DNA of 51,588 bases, taken from positions 612,801-664,388 of the forward strand of contig BFEA01000670.1 of assembly GCA_003427395.1 (NCBI GenBank). The letters are read 5' to 3'. The translations under genes and the position numbers were made by a program. This stretch comes from Chara braunii. Its lineage: Eukaryota; Streptophyta; Charophyceae; Charales; Characeae. Position 1 is the stretch's first letter. Every line of letters starts with the position of its first letter. The notes beneath the pieces are model-generated. The model was given only the letters and a program-made list of their open reading frames with translations, was not told the origin of the DNA and did not search any database. Below, piece by piece: positions 42,541-51,588 of the stretch.

Positions 42541-43230
42541 CATGAAACATGAGCACATTTGCACAGGTATTGACAAGTAGGAGTAGTGAGGGATAGAAGG
42601 CAAGAAGAAAAACGCACGCTAACCAGTTTTTCATTTTTCACTTCCTCCTCTTCTTACTTCCAATTTTTCCTTTCACTCCTCATGGTTTTTTCTTTTGTTT
42701 TCCAACTCTCTTCCCATGTATGGATGGTTGCCCACGCACCTCATATAAGAGCATAGTCGCAGTCGAAGGAGTACAGCAGGCAGGATGTAAAAAAGACTGG
42801 TAGTAGTGGAGGCAAAAGTAAGTCTGACCTTAGCGGCAGAGGGGGGCAGGCAAGGCATTCGCTGCAAATAGTTCACCCTCCCCGCCAAAAGGGACAGACG
42901 AAAGGGGGTTACTTTAGCTTTTTCTGTAACAGGCCCACAAAGGCTTTCCACGAACTCTTGAGCTGCTATTTTCATTACAATGATTACATTGATTCTTCCT
43001 GCCTTTACGGTTACAAATGTCAAAGTTTTCCCCTTTCACTCTCTCACCAGATAGAATGACACAAAACCCTACCCAAATAAAAATAGAGACAAAACCCTAT
43101 CCGCCATGCAAGTGCTGGTATGCTCCACAAAGCTCTCATGACCTGCAGGAGAGTGCAAACTAGAACAAAGGCGTTGCAACAGAGTCCAAGATAGAACAAA
43201 GACGTGTTTCAGGAAATTGCAAGCCAGAAA
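42541..43230. other. Unassigned sequence
   Basis: No supported feature. Confidence 0.35.
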
Positions 43231-43234
43231 AAGA

Positions 43235-43645
43235 AATAACTTTCAATTGTTTCAGTTATTTCAGCTGTTTCAGTTATTTCAGTTGTTTCAGTTGTTTCAG
43301 TTGTTTCAGTTGTTTCAGTTGTTTCAGTTGTTACAGTTGTTTTAGCTGTTTTAGCTGTTTCAGTTGTTTTAAGTTGTTTTAAGTTGTTTTAGCTGTTTTT
43401 AGCTGTTTCAGTTGTTTTAGCTGTTTCAGTTGTTTTAGCTGTTTTAGCTGTTTCAGTTGTTTTAGCTGTTTCAGTTGTTTTAGCTATTTTAGCTGTTTCA
43501 GTTGTTTTGGTTGTTTCCATTCTTTCAGTTTCCAGTTGTTTCTATTGCTTCTGTTGTTTCTATTGGTTTCTGTTGTTTCAGTTGTTTCAGTTGTTTCAGT
43601 TGTTCAGTTGTTTCAGTTGTTTCCGTTTTCAGTTGCTTCTTTTCT
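43235..43645. repeat. 9-bp minisatellite (GTTTCAGTT)n and variants
   Basis: About 400 bp of GTTTCAGTT, GTTTTAGCT and related units. Frames across it are repetitive codons only. Confidence 0.95.
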
Positions 43646-43785
43646 TTCTTCTTTTTTCTTTTTTGGAAAGTAAGCCCCATATATTCTGGGCGGCAGCGTC
43701 TGGTTACTTGTCAATGGCAAGTATGGAGCAACAGAAAAGATCAAGCATAGGAAACGCACGGCCTCATACCCCTGTCACCCTAGAA

Positions 43786-43957
43786 GTTTTCAGTTGTTTC
43801 TGTTGTGTCTGCTGTGTCTGTTGTTTCTGTTGTGTCCGTTGGTGTTTGTTGTTCTCATTTGTTTTCAGTTCTTTTCAGTTGTTTTCAGTTGTTTTCAGTT
43901 GTTTTCAGTTGTTTTCAATTGTTTTCAGTTGTTTTTGGTTGTTTTCAGTTGTTTGAG
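43786..43957. repeat. 10-bp minisatellite (GTTTTCAGTT)n
   Basis: A related array after a ~140-bp unique interruption, with unit length 10 instead of 9. Confidence 0.9.
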
Positions 43958-44881
43958 TCCATAAGCCCTGACCTGGATTGACGGCTTATTCAGGTGCCCA
44001 AGATTAGACGTTGTTTGTCGCGGTTCCTGGCCGAGCATCATCGTCTGCGGATTGATCAGCCGAAAAGCATCTACTACCACCTTCCCTTTCACACTCTGGA
44101 TTGGGTCCACGACCACAGCAACTGCCCGCTGGTTCAGAGCCTCAAAACTCTACAACAGCAGGAAAAAAAAAACAGATGAGCAACACACACATACAACCGT
44201 TAGAATCGAACGAAAGCAAAATTATTGACGGCTACAGCCCTTCAAGAACCAAAAGTTAAAAACGATTTTCAATCCAATCATCTTTGCTAGTGGGACCTTT
44301 CCCGTAGAGAGGTGCACTTCTCTTGCAAGAGACGTAGAGGGGGGAGAAAAAAGGAAGCGCTGGCTTGGACTGAGTCAGTGTCTCCAAAGCGGTTCGTCGA
44401 ACGCATTACAGACAGTCTGCAGATGTGAGCCTCGAAACTCTCAAAACATAATAACAAAAACCAGTTGCAAGACAAGGCAACATCCATACAAATACCAGAC
44501 CAGTGAGAGCTCAGCAGAGATTCACAGCCACTAGCAGATATCTGGACCACGGAAGCAAAGCACACGTGACAAGTTGTCGCCCGCTGAGCAAATGAATTCG
44601 CAGCAAATGACTACAAAGCTAGTATGAAACTTCATTACCCCTCGAGGTACCCATCAGCTTCGACCTCATCACTTTCCTCCTATGTATAGCTGGCATTGCA
44701 TCGGCAGTCCCTTCAGAATGGCCACACGTCACCAGTTGGGAGGGAGTGGTCTCTCATGAGTACCCCCCCTCCAAAAAAAATAAAATCCAAAAAAAGGGAG
44801 CATTCAAAGAGCACCATGTACAGTTAATTGGCAGTATCTGCACAGAATAGGCACGAGAGGAAGGGAGGAGAAGGGTTGGGG
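43958..44881. other. Unassigned sequence
   Basis: No supported gene. Confidence 0.35.
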
Positions 44882-44930
44882 AGGGGGTAAGTGGGGGGTG
44901 TTCGGGGGTGGGGGGGGGGGGGGAGGGGAG
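44882..44930. repeat. G-tract cluster
   Basis: GGGGG, GGGGGG, GGGGG, GGGGGGGGGGGGG and GGGG runs with short linkers; a strong G-quadruplex candidate by composition. Confidence 0.8.
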
Positions 44931-44996
44931 GAGCGAAGGAGCTGGGCAAAGGTACCCATAACATTCCAGAACTCAGAAAGCCATCTGCGCAAACTA

Positions 44997-45167
<171 letters not shown>

Positions 45168-45270
45168 TTACCGACCGCAGAGCAACACCATCAGCAAACG
45201 AAAGTGACACAAGTGCACAGAAAGAAGGTGACGAGTGCAGTCGAACACTTCAAACTCGCTGGGGACAGCA

Positions 45271-45625
45271 CATGAAGTCAAACTACATGCCAGTTCTGAA
45301 GTCAACCACCAGCTTAGATCTGAAGTCAACCAACCAACATGCCAGACCTGAAGTCAACCAACATCCACCAGGGTTGCAGATCTTTAGTGACACATCTCAA
45401 GTCTTAAGTCCCTTCCGAAACAGGGTGGTACCCGTAAGGCCAGGTTTTCCGGGACATTTGGGATTTTCAGGCCATTTTTGCCGGGCCATTTGTTACGGGT
45501 AGATCTGAAGTCAACCAACCAACACTCACCAGATCTGAAGTAAACCAACATCCACCACATCTGAAGTCAACCAACATCCACCCGTTCTGAAGTCAACCAA
45601 GATGCCAGACAAAGTGGGAACAGCA
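45271..45625. repeat. Minisatellite CTGAAGTCAACCAACATCCA, interrupted
   Basis: About eight imperfect units of roughly 20-30 bp. They are split at 45,374-45,503 by a segment that contains the motif shared with 32,905-32,960. Confidence 0.85.
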
Positions 45626-45639
45626 CTATTTACATCAAG

Positions 45640-46390
45640 GGTGGAGCGGAGTCTTTAAAGACTAATTGACACATCACTACGCAGGAATCCTTTAGACTAA
45701 GTTATACATCACTAGGCACGAATTCCTTGATACATAACTATTTGCAGGACTTCGTTGAGACATCACTATCGTCTTCTCCCGAACACAACGCACCCTCATT
45801 TTGCCTGCACCGGACCGGAAAGGCAGATTGTATACACTCGTTATCAGCATGCGCTGTGTGCAGGGAAATACGGTAGGGAGGAGTTCTTTAGGCTATGTGA
45901 TACAGCAGGAATCCAAGATTTCTTTAGACTAAGTGGAAACATAGGCTATGTGATACAGCAGGAATCCAAGGATTCTTTAGACTAAGTAGAAACATCACTA
46001 TGCAGGAATTCTTTAGACTATGTGGAAACATCACTATGCAGGATTTTTTTAGACTTAAGTGGAAACATCACTATGCAGGAATTCTTTACACTAAGTGATA
46101 CTTTGCAGGATTTTTTTAGACTAAGTGGAAACATCACTATGCAGGAATTCTTTACACTAAGTGATACTTCACTACGCAGGAAGTCTTCCGACTAAGTGAC
46201 GACGCATCACACTACCGTCTTCCCCCGCACACAAGCACCCTCATAATGGCTGCACCGAACCGGAAAGACGCCTTGTCTACATTCATCATTAGGGTGCTTC
46301 GGGGGAAGATGGTAGGCAAGAATTCTTCAGACAAAGTGATGCATCCCTAGGCAGGAAATCTTTAGACTAAGTAGGCCACATGATATGATA
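45640..46390. repeat. ~35-40 bp minisatellite with embedded MITEs
   Basis: Units of the type TTTAGACTAAGTGGAAACAT then CACTATGCAGGAATTC recur about a dozen times with indels. Two CACTA-like MITE copies (45765-45887, decayed, and 46209-46314) interrupt the array. Confidence 0.85.
46209..46314. mobile_element. CACTA-like MITE, second copy
   Basis: CACTACCGTCTTCCCCCG at the left and CGGGGGAAGATGGTAGG at the right are terminal inverted repeats; CACCCTCAT and the inverted ATTAGGGTG extend them. Related to 18110-18226 and to a decayed copy at 45765-45887. Confidence 0.65.
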
Positions 46391-46705
46391 TGAAACTAAT
46401 TCTTCAGGGCTATGGAGGGGTCACAGGGGTAGGCTTGCCTGCTCGACCGTTCCAGCGTTGCTTTCGTGTTGCACTGCAGCGAGGCGTGGCGCGGCCCAAT
46501 AAAAGAAAAAAGAAAAAAAAAGTCACTACCGGTAGGCAGGAAAAGCCCTGACGACATGACCCTAACTGACATTAGCAAAATTAATTTTTTGCAGATCTAC
46601 CAGCCCACCTCCCAGATACGTAAAAGGGCCTTTACCCGATATAGGCCTCAGGCCTTGTAAAAGTAAAGCAGCACGGGCCTTGGAAAAGTAAAGCATTGTG
46701 AGAAG

Positions 46706-47896
46706 GTATCTCGCCAGGGCTCAGAAACGTGAAAGCAGGTCAAAGGTCAAGTTCTCTATCAACAGGCACATCTAAATCTAAGGCAAAGGGCATTGTCAAA
46801 AGACTTGTATCTCGCCAGAGCTCAGAAACGTGAAAGCAGGTCAAAGGTCAAGTTCTCTATCAACAGGCACATCTAAATCTAAGGCAAAGGGCATTGTCAA
46901 AAGACTTACCTGTTCACCAGGAGCTGTGTATGTCATGTCTGTTCGGGTAAGAGTGTGTCTGTACGTGCAGACAGTGTACCTGTTCGTGCAAAAGGAGAGT
47001 GTCTGTTCAGGCAGTAAATGTGTCTGTTCGTTTAAGAGTTGTGCCTGTCCGAAAGTCAAGTCAATAGGCACAGTCCCAGTTCTGGTCTAAGTCAATGGGT
47101 CAGTCCAGATCCAGACTTTGAAGTCCAAATCTAGGCCGAGAGACCTCAGCAGCAGTCGAACCTCATTGGGACTACACTGGGACACATGCAATGCAGAGTC
47201 TGGGACAAAGGATAGGCTGAATTGAGCCAATGCAGACCCAGCAAGGAGTGGCCAGCACTATAAAGAAAGCTGCCAGCCTCATTCCTCGCCAGATCTCCAC
47301 TGGCTGCAATGCGTGGAAGTGCTGGTGCACTTGTGCACTGAGTCAGGAGGAACAGCGCTGGAGGTAGAAGATGCGCTGAATGCAGGAAGAAGCCTGTACG
47401 CTGGAAGTGATGCAGCCATAGCTGCCCAGCGAGTTCGTATTAGTAGTAGTGGGTTAGCATGTAGCTATGAGTAGTATTCAGAGTAGATCCTCATGAGTGA
47501 AGAGTGTGTATGCATCGTAGGAGGAAGGGACTGAGGCTGCGAGTGTTCGTTCAAGGTTCGGCTATGGAAGATACTTACCTGAGTTGGATGTGACCTGCAG
47601 AGGTGGCACTGATGAGTAGTGTCCATATTGATGACTTGGAGACTATCTGCAGGAGAAGCGCTGATTCACTGGAAGTCATATTGACGAGTTGACAAGAGAT
47701 TGGTGTTGCGCTGATGAGCGCTGGACTCAGGGGAACTTTGAAACACTTTGTATTCATATTTTTGATAATATAAGCTGTGAAACTCGGTCCTCTTCTCATC
47801 TACCTTTGTCTGTGACTTGAGACTATTGATCGTGGTGTGTGAGGATGATGCATGACATGTACACATCTGCGTGAGATGGTCCCCAGGACCCATGCA
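46706..47896 (+). repeat. E4 5' LTR (left edge undefined)
   Basis: The LTR ends CCCATGCA at 47896, just before the PBS. The TATA box TATAAAG is at 47259-47265. A 101-bp tandem duplication (46706-46806, 46807-46907) lies in its upstream part or just outside it. The left edge cannot be set because the 3' LTR lies beyond the window. Confidence 0.6.
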
Positions 47897-47900
47897 ATTT

Positions 47901-47915
47901 TGGTATCGGAGCAGA
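47901..47915 (+). other. E4 primer-binding site
   Basis: TGGTATCGGAGCAGA, 4 bp past the LTR; initiator tRNA-Met type. Confidence 0.85.
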
Positions 47916-48852
47916 AGCTCGCTACACTCATAGCGCTGGTCTGATCAAGGCCGGCGAGACGAAGTGGTGATGGAAGAAGAGTGAAGGAGGGAGGAAGAGA
48001 AGAAGGGTTTTGATAGTGGGGAAAGCAGGCCGAAGAAGAAGTGGCGAAGTCTACTTACCTGGAGCGTGCGGAGCGTCGTTGAGCACCATCGGCGGTATCT
48101 TCAAGAAGAGAGAAGCACCTCCTTTCCCTGAACCTGCATGCATGTGTGTGTCCCCTACCTTCTCTCTCTCTGACCCTCTGAAGGTGACTGCTGCTGATCT
48201 GGTCAGGAGTCGAAGTCTGGATCTGGGTTGTCATAGATGGCAGGTCTGAGNCGTCAGAGTCTGATGACCCAAGTGTGATGTGTCAGGAACTGGTCACACT
48301 AGAGTAGGTGGTCCAGTGTTCTGCGAATAGGAGTAGGTCTCTCTCCTATCCCTCTTGATAGGCAGGCTGGGTAGCGTTATCAAGAACCAAGAATCGATGT
48401 GGGAAGTCGCTATGTACCACGTCAGATAGTATGTACCAGGCAGCATAAGGATGCTATTGAGTATCTACAGGGCCTGTTGAGCCCAACAGAAAGAAACATT
48501 GGAACGAAGTATTCCTGCCTGGTTGGACAAGTGAATCATCGGAATCTGCGCTGTACTCCATACCTGCATCAGACACCCAGCAAGTTAGTAAAAGAAAGAA
48601 AAAAGTATATATCAAGAGAGCAACGGAAACACATTACCAAAAGTTCGATCCAGGAGGCCAGACAGCAAATCAAAAAAAAAAAAAAATAGACATATTCAAG
48701 TTCATTCTAGTTTGGTCTATTATTGATTGTACGCAAAAAAGAAAGAGAAAAACGAAAGTATAACTACTCCATTACCGCAAGGCAAGATCAAGTTCGTAAG
48801 TGGGATAGTACCTTGGTGACCCGGCGGAGGGTTTCCTGTGCCAGTAGTCATC
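47916..48852 (+). other. E4 leader
   Basis: About 940 bp between PBS and gag. A 96-codon frame (48399-48689) ending in a lysine run sits upstream of gag; I do not recognise it and consider it probably non-coding leader. Confidence 0.5.
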
Positions 48853-50967
48853 ATGGATGACTATCCCATTCAGGGCCTGTTGGCCCTTTCTGTCTTGTTG
48901 GGGCCGCTGTTCCGGCTTATGTTCCCACTGGGGTTCGGGCGTGTGTGCACGTCCCGCATGCTGATGCGNTCTGGAACAGTGAAGCCTGGCCCTACACCTG
49001 CGGAGCAGGCAGAAATAGACCGCAGGCTGGCAGATAAGAAAAAGGAGANAGAAGCAAAGAAAAAACAGAAAGAAGAAGAAGCAAGAAAGAAGATGAAAGA
49101 GAAGATGGAGAGAGAACTGGAAGAGGAGTTGAAGAGTATAGAAGAAAGTGAAGTAGAAGAACAGGAGGAAGAACAAACACTGCAAAGACGTCGCCAAGAT
49201 ATACCCGAAAGCAGTACATCGACCCGCCTTCACGTTGAACCGCTGGACTGGGGCAGCCAGTACTACTACTCCAGCGAGCCATTAAAGGAAACTGATGAAG
49301 AACGAGATACGTTCATCGCCAAGTTGGCCACTGTCACAAATGCTGTTGAACGAAATCTGATGCTGGAGGAAAAAAGGTCTGAACTAAATCGCAGGCTGTT
49401 GGCCGCTAGGCGGCAAGAAGTAGAAGAGAAAAAGAAGTTGCATGCAGAGGTGGAGAGATTGCAGAAAGTTCGAGAAGCGCAAAAGGAAAGTCCCTCTGAA
49501 ACCGAAACCCAGCTTGCTTTCCTCAGGGAGACAGTCCTCAACACAAGGCAAGATATGAAGTCAATGCATCAGACTCTACAAAGGGTTGAAGCGCATCGAG
49601 TTGAATTCGAAAACGTCTGGAATAACTTTGTGGAAAAGTCGGCCAAGGATGTTGGCCAACATGTGCAAACTTACATCCAGGCTTTGGACGAACATATCAA
49701 TAAAGTCTTCACCCCGGAAGTCGTAGAGAAGATTGTAAAGGGAGCTGGAGGTAACGGCGGCGATGGGGATGGCGACGGCGATGATGATAAAGAAGGAAAG
49801 AGGAAGGTTAGGGATCCGAAAGAAAAACTTCCTCAGGAAACCGGGCAAGTTAACAAGATAAAACTTAAACTGCCCTGGACCTACAATGGAAAGAAAGAAG
49901 AGAGTGTGTTGCACTAGGCGGCGACAATTGAAACCTATGTGTACGGACAGCGTATCCCATACTGGGACAGGGTGTTAATGGCAACTTCGTGCATGGGAGG
50001 CGATGCCATGAGCTTCGCCATCTCGCTGCAAAAGGAAGCGGGATGCAGCTCCATGGTAGAGTATTCGCAACAAACGTGAATCGAAGACTTCCTTAAGTTA
50101 GTAAGAGAAAGATTTGAGGATAAGAACTTGGCAAGACGCACAAAAATGTTGATCCTCAGCCTTCCTGATAGGAAATGGAAGAGTACTTCTGCACTAAAGG
50201 CCACTATGGATGAATTATCGCAATGCCCTGATCACGGGTTGACGCCGGCCCAAATCTTAAACAGTTTTACACGAGCACTCCCGGATCCCCTGAGAACGCA
50301 ACTCTATCCCCGCACAAAGGAAGAGGGGATGACGTATGAGAAGTTCGGCAAGATCGCAATAGATCATGCCGGCTTCCTCGCTGAAGCGAATTATTGCCAT
50401 TATTGGAAGGATCTGCAAGCGGGTAAGAGATGGCAAAACCGCACTATCTCAGGGTCTATACATGGGAAAGACAGTCTCCTTCTAACCTTTGAAGAAGGAG
50501 GCGCCGAGACCATCTCCTGGGATCAGGTTGATTATGGTCTCGATCCCAACAAACCGGTAGCTCAGGAGGGGAGTTCCGCAGCTGTTGCAGCCCGCGGGGA
50601 AGGGCATCAAGGAAGAGGGCGTGGCCGAGGACGAGGTCGCGGCCGTGGTGGACGAGGATTCGGCACCCAGAGGGATGGTGGTGAAGGAAGCCACTACGTG
50701 GGAGGAAGGGGAAATGGTCCCTCATACGGTGGCCGTGGTTCTTACTCCACCTGGGGTAGAGAAAGAGGCTCATGGTACAACAAGTGGGATAAGCCATACC
50801 CACCACATCTAGGCCTACCCGAAGGGGAGCCTTGGAAAGAGTTAGGAATAACAGAAAAGGTGTGGGCTGAAAGAAAGAAAGCCGACCAATGCCTCAAATG
50901 TGGGGACCCCGACCACATTGTCCCCTATTGCCCTGACTATAGGGGGGCAAAAGGGAACAGCCAGTAG
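48853..50967 (+). pseudogene. E4 Gag (nearly complete, two nonsense codons)
   Basis: One frame of 705 codons from ATG 48853 to the stop at 50965-50967. The order is: a short hydrophobic N-terminus (LLALSVLLGPLFRLMF); a long Lys/Glu-rich coiled coil (residues ~60-260) with an acidic Gly/Asp tract; a retrotransposon-gag core (LKLPWTYNGKKEESVLH through ALKATMDELSQCPDHG and LNSFTRALPDPLRTQLY); an Arg-Gly-rich stretch; and a CCHC knuckle CLKCGDPDHIVPYC at the C-terminus. TAG at 49915-49917 sits where Trp is expected in VLH-W-AA, and TGA at 50077-50079 follows EYSQQT. Two ambiguous bases are also present. Gag forms the RNA-binding particle; here it would be truncated unless the stops are read through. 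Confidence 0.88.
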
Positions 50968-51588
50968 AGGTGCCAGTTGCCTCTACCGGGGCTTCGAATG
51001 TTGAAAAATCAGAATCCTCTCATTCGAAGGCCCCAACGGCAGAAACTGAAGAGGAAGGAAGTCCCCATCTAGTGACTGTCCAGAAGTGGCAAACGTATGC
51101 ATCTCTCTAGATGGATCCCTCGCTGGCGTGGGTGATGAGTTGGCCGCTCGTCGCCAAGCCTGGACTGAAATGCGAAAAAAGAAAGGACAGCTAATAATTG
51201 CAGATCTGGAAATAAACCGAGTTAGAGTAGGATGTATGATAGATAGCGGATCTACACGCAGTTATTCAAGTAAGAAAGGTTTGCAAAAACTACGTCTGGG
51301 CCTTAAGGTAAAGAAGTTAAGTGAGCCCATTGTAAGTAAGTTAGCGAATAGTAGTGAAACCGTCATGGATCGATACGTTGAGGGGGTTCAAGTATACTTT
51401 CGGCTAGAGGCAGAGGGGAAGGTGGAACGCGTTCTCCACTCTCTGACCTTCTTGGTGGAGGATAACTTGCCCTTTGATGTGTTGTTAGGAATGGATTGGG
51501 GTGAGGCTGCACATGCGGATCTAAAGTTAAGGGAACATGAATGTTGGCTCCCAAGTCCGCGAGGAGGTAAGAAAAAGATTCGCCTCTA
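50968..51588 (+). pseudogene. E4 protease region, partial
   Basis: The pol frame opens in the -1 frame relative to gag (overlapping the gag end) and stops at 51108-51110. The aspartic-protease segment is in the third frame from about 51062: CMIDSGSTRSYS with the catalytic Asp codon at 51242-51244, and FDVLLGMDWG near 51475-51505. A small indel around 51060-51108 therefore separates the linker from protease. The element runs off the window end. No clear slippery heptamer was seen at the gag-pol overlap. Confidence 0.8.

Noticed and set aside
43502-43956. Phe/Ser/Cys-rich frames
   Set aside because: Translation of the GTTTCAGTT minisatellite.
50940-50967. Programmed -1 frameshift site at the gag-pol overlap
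   Set aside because: No heptamer of the X XXY YYZ form in the gag frame was found near the gag stop.

Overview
This is a repeat-dominated window of eukaryotic nuclear DNA, most likely from a green plant or streptophyte alga; a Chara-like charophyte is my best guess. The reasons are a U2 snRNA copy with a plant-type 5' end, Ty3/gypsy chromoviruses primed by initiator tRNA-Met (PBS TGGTATCAGAGC or TGGTATCGGAGC), abundant microsatellites, assembly gaps, and no dense protein-coding genes. No intact single-copy gene can be supported. The only non-transposon reading frames worth recording are three hypothetical ORFs (4622-5164 plus, 7403-7867 minus, 10408-10729 minus).

Layout. 1-21,200: simple repeats, short tandem duplications, a non-autonomous DNA transposon family with 8-bp target duplications (3450-3974, 8898-9405, relic at 42161-42540), a U2 snRNA retrocopy (2746-2828 minus), insertions that look like bare poly(A) tails between short direct repeats, and dispersed repeats carrying hammerhead-ribozyme cores (1961-1991, 16763-16792, degenerate 16121-16151; all minus). 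21,220-32,860: a gypsy element (E2, plus) with 5' LTR and PBS at its left and RT-RH-IN-chromodomain plus 3' LTR at its right. In between lie a Penelope-like element fragment (minus, broken by a 393-base gap) and a second gypsy element (E1, minus) that meets E2 head to head near 28,660. 32,960-33,096: two bacterial/organellar-type rRNA fragments in opposite orientation. 33,880-34,041: a tRNA-derived SINE candidate. 34,217-41,205: gypsy element E3 with both LTRs but no gag, protease or integrase zinc finger, and with a ~200-bp inverted duplication in its RT/RNase H region. 41,207-46,400: tandem repeats and minisatellites, one holding a CACTA-like MITE. From about 46,700 to the window end: a gypsy element (E4) with LTR, PBS, a nearly complete gag with two nonsense codons, and the start of protease.

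How the parts relate. All four gypsy elements are decayed (nonsense codons, frameshifts, deletions), so they are relics or non-autonomous substrates. The signals that deserve follow-up are: (i) hammerhead cores whose stem II shows a compensatory C-G to U.G to U-A series, in repeats on the same strand as the Penelope-like fragment; (ii) a long inverted duplication in E3 that would fold into hairpin RNA if transcribed; (iii) a U2 retrocopy and several tail-only insertions, implying an active poly(A)-dependent retrotransposition machinery; (iv) a chimeric organellar rRNA insertion beside a truncated LTR.
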